Source of the DNA: DASZFV01 sp036494575
GTDB taxonomy: Bacteria; Myxococcota_A; Polyangia; Fen-1088
Assembly (NCBI GenBank): GCA_036494575.1
Contig: DASXOE010000044.1
Location: forward strand, 1-15,634
Length of the DNA stretch: 15,634 nt
Direction: 5' to 3'
Shown: in pieces, positions 1 through 6,252 of the stretch
Layout of the letters: the number at the start of each line of letters is the position of its first letter
How positions within the stretch are numbered: position 1 is the stretch's first letter
Program-made: the position numbers and the translations under genes
The notes under the pieces: generated by a model
Told to the model about the DNA's origin: nothing
What the model saw: the letters and a program-made list of their open reading frames with translations, nothing else
Database searches by the model: none

Positions 1-298
1 CCGGTCCCCAGGTGACGTCGAGATAATTGATGGGTGAGCCAGTGACCTTGAGATCCGTTACGGCTTGCGACTTGGCGTTGTTCCAGGCTGACGCTTCGGA
101 AAATGTCGCGCCGTAGCGCACGCCGTCCCGGATGGCGGCGACGAGCGCGTAGCGCTGGTAGAAGTACCAGCCGTAGTCGATGATCCCGAAGAGGATCGCC
201 AGGAACAGCGGCAGGATGAGCGCGAACTCGATGGCCGCGCCACCGCGGCTGGCGGAGCGGCGACCCGTGCTAGCCCGAGCGGGCGCGACAATACGCAC
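1..298 (-). CDS. TadE-like pilus assembly protein, N-terminal part (cut by window edge)
   Basis: The gene reads leftward from a GTG at 298 and runs off the window; 99 residues are visible with no stop. After a basic N-terminus (TGRRSASRGG) comes GAAIEFALILPLFLAILFGI followed by DYGWYFYQRYAL. This is the classic TadE/TadG N-terminus: a short Arg/Gly stretch, a conserved Glu in the hydrophobic helix (AIEFALILP) and an aromatic-rich end. Members are pseudopilin-like single-helix proteins of the Tad/Flp pilus system, processed at the membrane and exported to the periplasm. TadE proteins are usually about 130-200 aa, so roughly half is missing here. The start is chosen because it is the GTG closest to the conserved region; no clear ribosome site is visible. 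It is divergent from the porin gene, with about 80 bp between them. Family assignment is firm; the role within a Tad cluster cannot be judged because the neighbours lie outside. Confidence 0.8.
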   Translation of the reverse strand, partial: MRIVAPARASTGRRSASRGGAAIEFALILPLFLAILFGIIDYGWYFYQRYALVAAIRDGVRYGATFSEASAWNNAKSQAVTDLKVTGSPINYLDVTWGP

Positions 299-374
299 AC
301 GTCTATTGTCGCACGGGACGGAGCGCCGAGAGAAGTCCCCACGTCACACCCGCGCGCGGCGTCACGGACCCGGA

Positions 375-380
375 TACAAT
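375..380 (+). promoter_or_regulatory. Possible -10 hexamer (TACAAT) for the porin operon
   Basis: TACAAT matches the sigma-70 -10 consensus at five of six positions and stands out in very GC-rich DNA. No convincing -35 is seen 16-18 bp upstream. Transcription would begin near 387. That would exclude the ATG at 379 as a start and favour the ATG at 391 with almost no leader. Confidence 0.25.
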
Positions 381-1833
381 GGCGGCGCCCATGGCCTCGA
401 ACCGCCGATTTCTTGCCAGCTGGGCCGCGGCGCTGGCGATGACGGTACGCGTCGGCGTCGCCTCGGCCCAGGCGCCCGCGCCCGCGGCGCCGCCGGCCGC
501 CGCGCCGGCCCCCGCGCCCGTCGAGAGCCTGCCCGCGCCTCCCGGCCCAGGCGATCCCCTCGCCGGCTTCGCGGGGGAGCGGGCGTTCCTGCGCTCGCCT
601 GGCAACGAGCTCGTGCTCTTCCCGAGCCTCCTCCTGCAAGTCATGGGCGCGTTTTTTCCGCCGCAGGACAACCTCAAGAGCGGCTTCTCGATCCGGCGCG
701 CGCGCCTCGAGCTCGCCGGCTGGATGGGGCCGATGTTCTACTTCGATCTCGCGGGCGATTTCGCGCCGCCGCCCGCGGCGGGGCCGGCCTCCGTGACCGG
801 CGGCCCGCCGACCGACGCCTATGTCGCCTTCGCGCCCGCGGACGATCTGTTCATCGTCCAGGCTGGACAGTTCGACGCGCCCTTCTCGTTCGAGAACCGC
901 ACCCTCGACGCCTACACGCCGTTCATCGAACGGTCGCTGGCCGTGCGCGCGCTCGGCGCGCCCAAGAACAAGGACCTCGGCCTCATGGTCCACGGCACCG
1001 ACGCCGCGCGCACCGTCTACTACTCGGGCGGCGTGTTCAACGGCGACGGGCCGGGCCTGCCCAACGCCGACAACAAGGTCGACGTCGTCGGGCGCGCCTT
1101 CGTGGCGCCGCTCGCGCGCGGGTCGATGGCGGGCCTGCGCGAGGTCTCGCTGGGCGCGTCGGTCTGGTACGGCCAGCACGTGGGCGGGCTCCCGTTCGCG
1201 CCCGAGACGACGCCGGGAGGGTTCGTGTTCTTCAATCCGACGTGGACGACGGGGCGCGGCGACATGCTGGAGGCGCTGGCGCTGCACGAGGGCGGGTCCA
1301 CGCTCACGCTCGGCGGCGAGCTCAACATCCCCGTCAACCACGTCTTCGGCGCGCGCGTCGAGGGCATCTTCAAGAAGCAGGATCTCGCCGAGGACAGCGT
1401 GGCGGCCGACGGTTCGACGGTGTCGACGCTCGGCCGCGCCAAGCTCCAGGGCCTCGGCGGGTACGCCGAGGTCTGGGCCTGGGCCGTCGGTGACGACCGC
1501 CAGCTGCCGCGCCCGGGCCTCGAGCTGCCGCTGCGTCTCGGGCGCGTCGTCGAGCCGCCGCCCCAGCACGGCCTCATGATCGCGGCGCGCGGCGAGCTCC
1601 TCAAGGAGGACCTCACGAGCACGCAGGCGATCCTCGGCGATCCCAACCTCGCGACGACCCGCATCACGGCCGCGTCGCTCGCGGTGAACTACTGGTACGG
1701 GCGGCGCGTGCGCGCGTCGCTCGACTACGTGCTGACCTTCGTTGGCGGAACCACCGAGAACGTCAAGGCGATCGGCGCGACGACCGGCAAGTCGGAGCAG
1801 GAGCTCCTCCTGCTGCTCGCGATGGGCCTTTGA
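379..1833 (+). CDS. Phosphate-selective porin O/P family outer membrane protein
   Basis: The protein has 484 aa from the ATG at 379, or 480 from the ATG at 391, which I think the likelier start because it gives a cleaner signal peptide (MASNRRF, a hydrophobic core, then ASA before QAP). An Ala/Pro-rich linker follows. The rest reads as a beta-barrel of the Porin_O_P (OprO/OprP) family: GFSIRRARLELAG and YFDLAGDF early strands, DAYVAF, the characteristic GQFDAPFSFENRT segment, then IERSLAVRALG and KDLGLMVHG. The last strands alternate aromatic and polar residues (VNYWYGRRVRASLDYVLTF). The family forms channels selective for phosphate or polyphosphate, or more general anion channels. The placement directly before DUF47 and Pit genes (32 bp gap) supports a phosphate role. 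Exact selectivity, set by loop lysines and arginines, cannot be read with confidence. Confidence 0.82.
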   Translation: MAAPMASNRRFLASWAAALAMTVRVGVASAQAPAPAAPPAAAPAPAPVESLPAPPGPGDPLAGFAGERAFLRSPGNELVLFPSLLLQVMGAFFPPQDNLKSGFSIRRARLELAGWMGPMFYFDLAGDFAPPPAAGPASVTGGPPTDAYVAFAPADDLFIVQAGQFDAPFSFENRTLDAYTPFIERSLAVRALGAPKNKDLGLMVHGTDAARTVYYSGGVFNGDGPGLPNADNKVDVVGRAFVAPLARGSMAGLREVSLGASVWYGQHVGGLPFAPETTPGGFVFFNPTWTTGRGDMLEALALHEGGSTLTLGGELNIPVNHVFGARVEGIFKKQDLAEDSVAADGSTVSTLGRAKLQGLGGYAEVWAWAVGDDRQLPRPGLELPLRLGRVVEPPPQHGLMIAARGELLKEDLTSTQAILGDPNLATTRITAASLAVNYWYGRRVRASLDYVLTFVGGTTENVKAIGATTGKSEQELLLLLAMGL

Positions 1834-1857
1834 TCGCGGCCCGAGGTCGGTTATACA
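1830..1857 (+). promoter_or_regulatory. Possible internal promoter before the DUF47-pit pair
   Basis: TTGATC at 1830-1835, overlapping the porin stop codon, and TATACA at 1852-1857 are separated by 16 bp. Both resemble sigma-70 boxes and are among the few AT-rich hexamers here. Transcription would begin a base or two before the ATG at 1866, giving an essentially leaderless message. It could let the transporter be expressed without the porin. No PHO-box-like direct repeats were recognised. Confidence 0.3.
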
Positions 1858-1865
1858 CGCCGCCC

Positions 1866-2486
1866 ATGAGGCTGCTGCCGTACGACGGGTCCTTCTTCGC
1901 GCTCTTCGAGGCCCAGGGGAGAAAGACCGTCGAAGGCTGCAATGCCTTCCAGCAGATGATCGACGAGCCGACGGGCCTCGAGGGCAAGGCCGAGCGGGTC
2001 AAGCGCATCGAGCACGAGTGCGACGACATCACGCACGCCGTCGTCGAGAGCCTTCACAAGACGTTCATCACGCCCTTCGATAGGAACGACATCTACCGGC
2101 TCATCACGAAGATGGACGACATCATGGACATGGTCGAGGCGGCGGCCGACCGGCTCGCCCTCTACGACATCCCCAAGATGACCACCGAGGCGGGGGAGCT
2201 CGCCCGGTGCCTCGTGAGCAGCGCCGAGCACGTCCTCGGCGCCGTCTCGGGCATCAAGGACCTCAAGAAGCCAAGCGGGATCCTCGAGCACTGCGTGGAG
2301 ATCAACCGCCTCGAGAACGTCGCCGATGGCATCCTGCGCGGCGCGCTCGCCAAGCTGTTCCGCGAGGAGAAGGATCCCATCTCGATCATCAAGTGGAAAG
2401 AGATCTACGAGACGCTCGAGGCGGCGACCGACCGCTGCGAGGACGTCGCGAACATCATCGAGGGCGTCGTCCTCGAGAACAGCTGA
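1866..2486 (+). CDS. DUF47 family (PhoU-like) Pit accessory protein
   Basis: The protein has 206 aa from the ATG at 1866. The frame is open upstream to a TTG at 1830, but family members begin with a sequence like MRLLPYDGSFFALFEAQ, so 1866 is chosen. It is an all-helical DUF47 protein. Visible landmarks are the conserved EHECDDITHAVVESLHKTF followed by ITPFDRNDIYRLITKMDDI, and near the C-terminus YETLEAATDRCEDVANIIEG. The acidic ExxxD/ExxCDD patterns are the metal-binding motifs seen in PhoU-like bundles. Members are encoded next to Pit transporters and are thought to modulate phosphate uptake. Here the stop is only 9 bp before the pit start, so co-transcription and translational coupling are very likely. 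The length is normal for the family (about 205-215 aa). Confidence 0.92.
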   Translation: MRLLPYDGSFFALFEAQGRKTVEGCNAFQQMIDEPTGLEGKAERVKRIEHECDDITHAVVESLHKTFITPFDRNDIYRLITKMDDIMDMVEAAADRLALYDIPKMTTEAGELARCLVSSAEHVLGAVSGIKDLKKPSGILEHCVEINRLENVADGILRGALAKLFREEKDPISIIKWKEIYETLEAATDRCEDVANIIEGVVLENS

Positions 2487-2495
2487 CCCCGGCGC

Positions 2496-3485
2496 ATGGG
2501 CATTGTCATCGCGATCGTCGTGGTCGCGTTGGTGTTCGACTACATCAACGGGTTCCACGACGCGGCCAACTCGATAGCGACGATCGTCTCGACGCGCGTC
2601 CTGACGCCGCGGCGGGCCGTCGCCTGGGCCGCGTTCTTCAACTTCATCGCCTTCGTGATCTTCCCGCTGAACGTCGCGCACACGGTGGGCAAGGGCATCA
2701 TCGACCCCAAGATCGTCGACGACGCCGTGCTCCTCGGCGCGCTGGGCGGCGCCATCGTGTGGAACCTCATCACGTGGTGGTACGGCCTGCCGTCCAGCTC
2801 GTCGCACGCCCTCGTCGGCGGGCTCATCGGGGCGGGCATCTCCAAGGGCGGCCTGTCGGTCGTGCAGACCTCGGGCGTCACGAAGATCGCGATCTTCATC
2901 ATCGTCTCGCCCGTGCTGGGCATGCTGCTCGGCGGCTCGATGATGGTGCTCGTAGCCTGGGCCTTCCGGCGTTCGACGCCGGGGCGCATAGACCGCTGGT
3001 TCCGGCGGCTGCAGCTGGTATCGGCGGCCATGTTCAGCCTGGGCCACGGGGCGAACGACGCGCAGAAGACGATGGGCATCATCCTCGCGCTGCTCATCGC
3101 GAAGGGCTACGTGAGCGCCAAGTCCGAGGTGCCGCTGTGGGTGGTCCTCGCGAGCCAGGCCGCCATGGGACTCGGGACGTTCACGGGCGGATGGCGGATC
3201 GTCCGGACGATGGGCATGCGCCTCACGAAGCTCAAGCCGTTCGGCGGTTTCTGCGCCGAGACCGGCGCCGCCGGCATGCTGTTCCTCGCGAGCGCTCTCG
3301 GCATCCCTGTCTCCACGACGCACACGATCACGGGCGGCATCGTCGGTGTCGGTGTCGTCAACGACCCGGGCGGCGTGCGTTGGGCCGTCGCCCTGCGCAT
3401 CGTGTGGGCGTGGCTGTTCACGATCCAATCCGCCGCCATCATCGCGGCCGCGATTTACTTCGTCGCGAAGGCCGCGGGCCTTTGA
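2496..3485 (+). CDS. pit: Low-affinity inorganic phosphate transporter (Pit family)
   Basis: This 329-aa inner membrane protein is of the PiT/PHO-4 family, which imports phosphate (often as metal-phosphate) using an H+ or Na+ gradient. The two inverted family repeats are seen: FDYINGFHDAANS at about residues 14-26 and SLGHGANDAQKTMG at about 181-194. Each has the conserved GxxDAxxx or GxxxNDAQ signature thought to bind phosphate. Other family segments are WYGLPSSSSHALVGGLIGAG and the mirror motif STTHTITGGIVGVGV near the C-terminus. About ten hydrophobic helices are apparent, with a hydrophilic centre (FRRSTPGRIDRWFRR). The length matches compact bacterial Pit proteins of about 330 aa. The gene follows the DUF47 gene by 9 bp with no evident Shine-Dalgarno, consistent with coupling. 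It is the last gene of the phosphate operon and is convergent with the RAYT gene. Confidence 0.95.
   Translation: MGIVIAIVVVALVFDYINGFHDAANSIATIVSTRVLTPRRAVAWAAFFNFIAFVIFPLNVAHTVGKGIIDPKIVDDAVLLGALGGAIVWNLITWWYGLPSSSSHALVGGLIGAGISKGGLSVVQTSGVTKIAIFIIVSPVLGMLLGGSMMVLVAWAFRRSTPGRIDRWFRRLQLVSAAMFSLGHGANDAQKTMGIILALLIAKGYVSAKSEVPLWVVLASQAAMGLGTFTGGWRIVRTMGMRLTKLKPFGGFCAETGAAGMLFLASALGIPVSTTHTITGGIVGVGVVNDPGGVRWAVALRIVWAWLFTIQSAAIIAAAIYFVAKAAGL
3468..3483. terminator. Short hairpin at the end of pit, possible weak terminator
   Basis: AAGGCC, a three-base loop GCG, and GGCCTT form a perfect 6-bp stem that ends at the pit stop codon and is followed by one more T. It is placed correctly between convergent genes and is symmetric, so it could work in both directions. 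The stem is short and the T tract minimal, so this is tentative. Confidence 0.3.
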
Positions 3486-3521
3486 CGGCGGCTCTAAAGG
3501 GCTTTGACGGCCGCTCTAAGG
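3480..3521. repeat. Direct repeat of about 20 bp over the pit stop and RAYT stop
   Basis: CTTTGACGGCGGCTCTAAAG at 3480 and CTTTGACGGCCGCTCTAAGG beginning at 3502 are two near-identical copies 22 bp apart. The first carries the TGA stop of pit and the second the stop of the minus-strand RAYT gene (CTA on the plus strand). It looks like a small tandem duplication at the junction between the operon and the transposase. Confidence 0.7.
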
Positions 3522-4205
3522 ACGCGGCCTGCGCGAGAGCTTGTCGGCGGCCAGCCCATCGGTCTCGAGCAAGCCGCCGGCGCGTCGCCAACCCGCGGAC
3601 GCGAGCCACGTCCGTGGAGTGGCGACCGGACGATCATTTGCAGGGCGTGGCGCCGCACCTCGCCACCCGTCGAACCAGGGTCCCGAGCTGCGCGGATCGA
3701 AGCAGCCCGTTGCTCCCAGGTGCTTCCTGAAGTTCAGCAGCACGTAGGCGATTCCTCGCCGGGTCTCGGTCGGAGTGCGGAGCGCGTGAGCGTGATATCG
3801 GCCGCTCCAGACCCGCCCTCGGCGACCGCTCACGCGATTGATGGCCTTCGCGGATCGCGCCGCCAAACCTTGGATTCCGCTCGTGAAGCTGCGCGCGTCG
3901 TCAGCCTCGACGATGAGGTGGACATGATCCCGCTGAACCGAGAAATGAACGATGCGAAACCAAAGGAGCATCGAGGCCGCCAGCGCACGCCTTAGCGCCA
4001 CGAAGACTCGCTCAGAGCGAAGCGACGGGACCGTGCTGCAAGCCCGAAGGGTGACGTGGACCGGACATCGGGCACTGTGGGACGCTCTCGGGCGATGAGG
4101 AGGACTCGGCCGTTCCGACGCTCGCTTCCGGCCCGAGCCCGGCCTCGCGCCGCCCCAACCGCGCGACGCGGGAAGCTCGAGCTGTGTGGACCCGCGGCGC
4201 CGCAT
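3516..4205 (-). CDS. REP-associated tyrosine transposase (RAYT, Y1_Tnp / IS200-like domain)
   Basis: The protein has 229 aa from an ATG at 4205. The frame stays open further upstream through the tandem repeats, but that part is repeat DNA, and the ATG before RRRGSTQLELP matches family starts. The N-terminus carries GWGGARPGSGRKR, the basic motif common in RAYTs. The catalytic domain follows: CPVHVTLRA, then the HUH motif in HFSVQRDHVHLIVEA (H94 and H96), GIQGLAARSAKAIN, VWSGRYHAHAL and the nucleophile region GIAYVLLNFRKHL (Y154). All expected catalytic residues are present. RAYTs are single-copy Y1 nucleases thought to act on REP hairpins elsewhere in the genome. The C-terminus after about residue 160 is low in recognisable features. 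The gene has a tandem array of short repeats just upstream and converges on pit. It may be intact and domesticated. Confidence 0.88.
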   Translation of the reverse strand: MRRRGSTQLELPASRGWGGARPGSGRKRASERPSPPHRPRASHSARCPVHVTLRACSTVPSLRSERVFVALRRALAASMLLWFRIVHFSVQRDHVHLIVEADDARSFTSGIQGLAARSAKAINRVSGRRGRVWSGRYHAHALRTPTETRRGIAYVLLNFRKHLGATGCFDPRSSGPWFDGWRGAAPRPANDRPVATPRTWLASAGWRRAGGLLETDGLAADKLSRRPRP

Positions 4206-4232
4206 CTTGATTGACCAGAGATCTTTTCGGTC
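4205..4232 (+). repeat. Degenerate copy of the REP-like unit overlapping the RAYT start codon
   Basis: TCTTGATTG, followed by diverged sequence and ending in CGGTC, resembles the first half of the array units (TCTTGATTGGGCC then TTTGGTCC). Its left end provides the ATG of the RAYT gene on the opposite strand. Only the first nine or so bases match well, so this is a weak copy. Confidence 0.4.
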
Positions 4233-4287
4233 GCGGCTCCGTGCCGTTGCGCGCAGCCAGGCGTGAGGAGCGCGAAGACGCGTTTCA

Positions 4288-4307
4288 CCGAACAGTGCGC
4301 AATCAAG
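4288..4307 (-). repeat. Inverted, diverged copy of the REP-like core
   Basis: CCGAACAGTGCGCAATCAAG matches the reverse complement of the array core (CCAAACATGGCCCAATCAAG) at 16 of 20 positions. With the first unit of the array it makes an 8-bp inverted repeat (CAATCAAG at 4300-4307, CTTGATTG at 4361-4368). That is an arrangement like a bacterial interspersed mosaic element. Confidence 0.5.
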
Positions 4308-4361
4308 TTTGTGGCCAGAGGCGGGACAGACGCACACATTCAATTCCTCCGGGGGCGCCTC

Positions 4362-4652
4362 TTGATTGGGCCATGTTTGGTCCTGCGGTGCCGCCGCTCG
4401 GAGTGATTGGGCCGTGTTCGGTCCTGCCAGTGCCGCCGCTCGGAGTGATTGGGTCGTGTTCGGTCCTGCCGGCGCCGCCGCTCGGAGCGATTGAGATGCG
4501 TTTGGTCCCTGCCGGCGCTGCCGCTCGGAGTGATGGGCCATGTTTGTCCCGTCGGCGCCGCCGTTCGGAGCGATTGGACCGTGCTTGGTCGCCAGCGCCA
4601 CCGCTCGGAGCGATTGGGCCGTGTTTGGTCTGCCGGCGCCGCCCTTCGGCGA
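4362..4652 (+). repeat. Seven-copy tandem array of REP-like units (period about 41 bp)
   Basis: Units begin at 4364, 4405, 4447, 4489, 4532, 4572 and 4612, so the spacing is 41, 42, 42, 43, 40 and 40 bp. Each unit starts GATTGGGCCGTG, continues TTTGGTCCTGCC, then a GC-rich half GGCGCCGCCGCTCGGAG. The copies differ by a few substitutions and small indels. Several junctions read CGCTCGGAGCG, a small perfect palindrome. The spacing is not a constant multiple of three, so the array is not coding. It sits immediately upstream of the RAYT gene and close to the ppx stop. The natural reading is a REP/BIME-like array served by that RAYT; the recognition itself is inferred. Confidence 0.85.
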
Positions 4653-4661
4653 GCCAGGCGC

Positions 4662-6245
4662 CTACTTGACGACTTGCAGCCGCCCGCGCGCGTCGGCGGC
4701 GTCCTCGCGCTCGCGGACGGCGTCGACGGTGAGGCGGAGCTTGTGGGTCGTCAGCTCCTCGAGGAGGTCGCCCTTGCGGCGCGCGGCCCACAGCTCGAGC
4801 TCGGGGTCGCCGTCGACGTCGAGGCGCATCTCGATGGTCTTTTCGGTGACGACGCAGCGGACGGAGCGCACGAGGCGCGCCTGCGTGCGGTCGAGCGCGT
4901 CGGCGACGCGCAGGATGGCCGCGAGGTGGCGCACGCGGCGGCGGTCGCTCTTCGAGAGCGCCGCGAAGGCGTCGTGGCTCTTCGTGGGCTCGGCCTTGCG
5001 GTGATAGCGCGCGACGAGCGCGAGGACGTTGACCTCCTCGCGCGAGAAGCCGGACATCTCGTGGCTCTGGATGAGGTACTCGGTGTGGCGGTGGTGGCGG
5101 TGGGCCGCGACGTGGAAGCCGATGTCGTGCAAGAGCGCCGCGAACTCGAGGAGCTCGGCGTCGCCCTTGGGCATGCCGTGGAGCCGACGCGTCTGGTGGA
5201 AGATCGACAGCGCGAGGCGCGCGACGTGCGTGGCGTGCTCCTCGCGAAACTGGCAGCGACGCGCGAGCTCCATGATGCCGCGGCGCCGCAGGTCGGGGAA
5301 CTCGTCGACGAGGAGGATGCCGGGCCGGTTCGACGCGACGTAGTCCGCGATGATGCCCTCGCGCAAAGCCGTCTCGCACAGCGCGGCCTCGGCGGTGCCC
5401 GTGAGCTCGAGGACCGTGCGCAGCACGACGGCGCCCGTGTAGATCGTGTCGCCGCGGCGCGCGTCGAGGCCGGGTAGACGCGCGCGCTCGATGGCGCGCA
5501 TGCCGCCGAGGCGCCGCTCGAGATCGATGAGCGCCTTGAGCGGCAGCGCCGTCGTGCGCTGGCTGCCGGGCCGCTCGCGCTCGAGGCCCAACAATCCGGC
5601 GAGCGCCGAGGCCGTGCCCGAGGTGAATGCCACGAAGTCGAAGCCCATGGCGCGCACGCGCGCGATGACGGGCTCGAGCAGCGAACGGGCGCGCTCGGCA
5701 ACCTGCGCGCGCTCGCGCGGCGTCGGCGGGTCGGAGACGGGGCAGGCCTCGGACAGGCGGATGACGCCCAGCTTGAGCGAGGCCGTGAAGTAGAGCTCTT
5801 GGGCGTCGGCGAGCACGACCTCCAGCGAACCGCCGCCCAGATCGAAGAGCGCGACGCGCCGTTTGCCGAGATCGAGCGAGCCGCGCGCGCCGAGATAGAT
5901 GAGCCGTGCCTCCTCGTCGCCCCGGATGACGCGGATGTCGACGCCCACCTCGTCTCGCGCGGCGCGCACGAACTCGCCGCCGTTCTGGGCCTCGCGCACG
6001 GCGCTCGTCGCGACGGCCACGAGGGCGTCGGGCTTGTGCCGATCGGCGATGCGGCGCAAGAATTTCAACGCGTCGATAGCACGACGGAAGAGCTCGGGCG
6101 GGATGACGCCCGTGTGGAGCGTCGTGTCGCCGAGGCGCACGAGCTCCTTGGCGCGGTCGAGCACCTGGATGCGTCCCCCCGTCTCGACGTCGGCGACGAT
6201 GAGGTGGAACGAGTTGGACCCGCAATCGAGGGCGGCGATGCGCAT
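4662..6245 (-). CDS. ppx: Ppx/GppA family exopolyphosphatase with C-terminal HD domain
   Basis: The protein has 527 aa from the ATG at 6245; an in-frame extension upstream was rejected because MRIAALDCGSNSFHLIV is the standard family start. The actin-like ASKHA core shows the first phosphate loop (DCGSNSFHL, residues 6-14), SAVREAQNG, the conserved IRGDEEARLIYLGA and the second phosphate loop DLGGGSLEVV (residues 135-144). SGTASALAGLLG follows. The C-terminal half is an HD-type domain with LLHDIGFH (H373, D374) and nearby His-rich HRHHRHTEYLI. Members hydrolyse polyphosphate from the chain end or pppGpp to ppGpp; which applies here cannot be told from sequence. It is the third gene of a minus-strand cluster and starts 7 bp after the flippase-like gene. 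Its product could release phosphate stored after import by the nearby Pit operon. Confidence 0.92.
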   Translation of the reverse strand: MRIAALDCGSNSFHLIVADVETGGRIQVLDRAKELVRLGDTTLHTGVIPPELFRRAIDALKFLRRIADRHKPDALVAVATSAVREAQNGGEFVRAARDEVGVDIRVIRGDEEARLIYLGARGSLDLGKRRVALFDLGGGSLEVVLADAQELYFTASLKLGVIRLSEACPVSDPPTPRERAQVAERARSLLEPVIARVRAMGFDFVAFTSGTASALAGLLGLERERPGSQRTTALPLKALIDLERRLGGMRAIERARLPGLDARRGDTIYTGAVVLRTVLELTGTAEAALCETALREGIIADYVASNRPGILLVDEFPDLRRRGIMELARRCQFREEHATHVARLALSIFHQTRRLHGMPKGDAELLEFAALLHDIGFHVAAHRHHRHTEYLIQSHEMSGFSREEVNVLALVARYHRKAEPTKSHDAFAALSKSDRRRVRHLAAILRVADALDRTQARLVRSVRCVVTEKTIEMRLDVDGDPELELWAARRKGDLLEELTTHKLRLTVDAVREREDAADARGRLQVVK

Positions 6246-6252
6246 CGCCCGT

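Larger units (their letters stand above)
4206..4661. other. Intergenic stretch between RAYT and ppx, largely REP-like DNA
   Basis: No convincing gene lies here. The stretch holds a degenerate repeat copy at the RAYT start, an inverted diverged copy at 4288-4307 and the tandem array at 4362-4652. The ppx stop codon follows only about 10 bp after the last array unit. Open frames through it on both strands come from the GC-rich repeats and do not keep a constant phase from unit to unit. Confidence 0.75.

Noticed and set aside
58..1569. Long minus-strand open frame over the porin gene
   Set aside because: Arg-rich shadow with no motif; the plus-strand frame has a signal peptide and Porin_O_P features, and the real minus gene at the left edge (TadE-like) uses a different frame.
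1851..3428. Minus-strand frame across the DUF47 and pit genes, rich in Asp, Arg and His
   Set aside because: Typical antisense composition in GC-rich DNA; both plus-strand genes are fully conserved.
3509..3529. GGCCGC/GCGGCC stem as a terminator for RAYT
   Set aside because: Six-bp stem with a 9-base loop, no T tract on either strand, and it lies largely inside the RAYT coding sequence; expected by chance at this GC content.
4206..4601. N-terminal extension of the RAYT protein through the tandem array (repeated GPNTAQSLRAAA peptides)
   Set aside because: The array units are 40 to 43 bp long and do not keep one frame, the peptide has no family match, and RAYT proteins start near the RRRGSTQLELP segment.
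4362..4652. Tandem array considered as a CRISPR
   Set aside because: The units are contiguous with a period of about 41 bp and have no constant-repeat plus unique-spacer structure; no cas genes are present.
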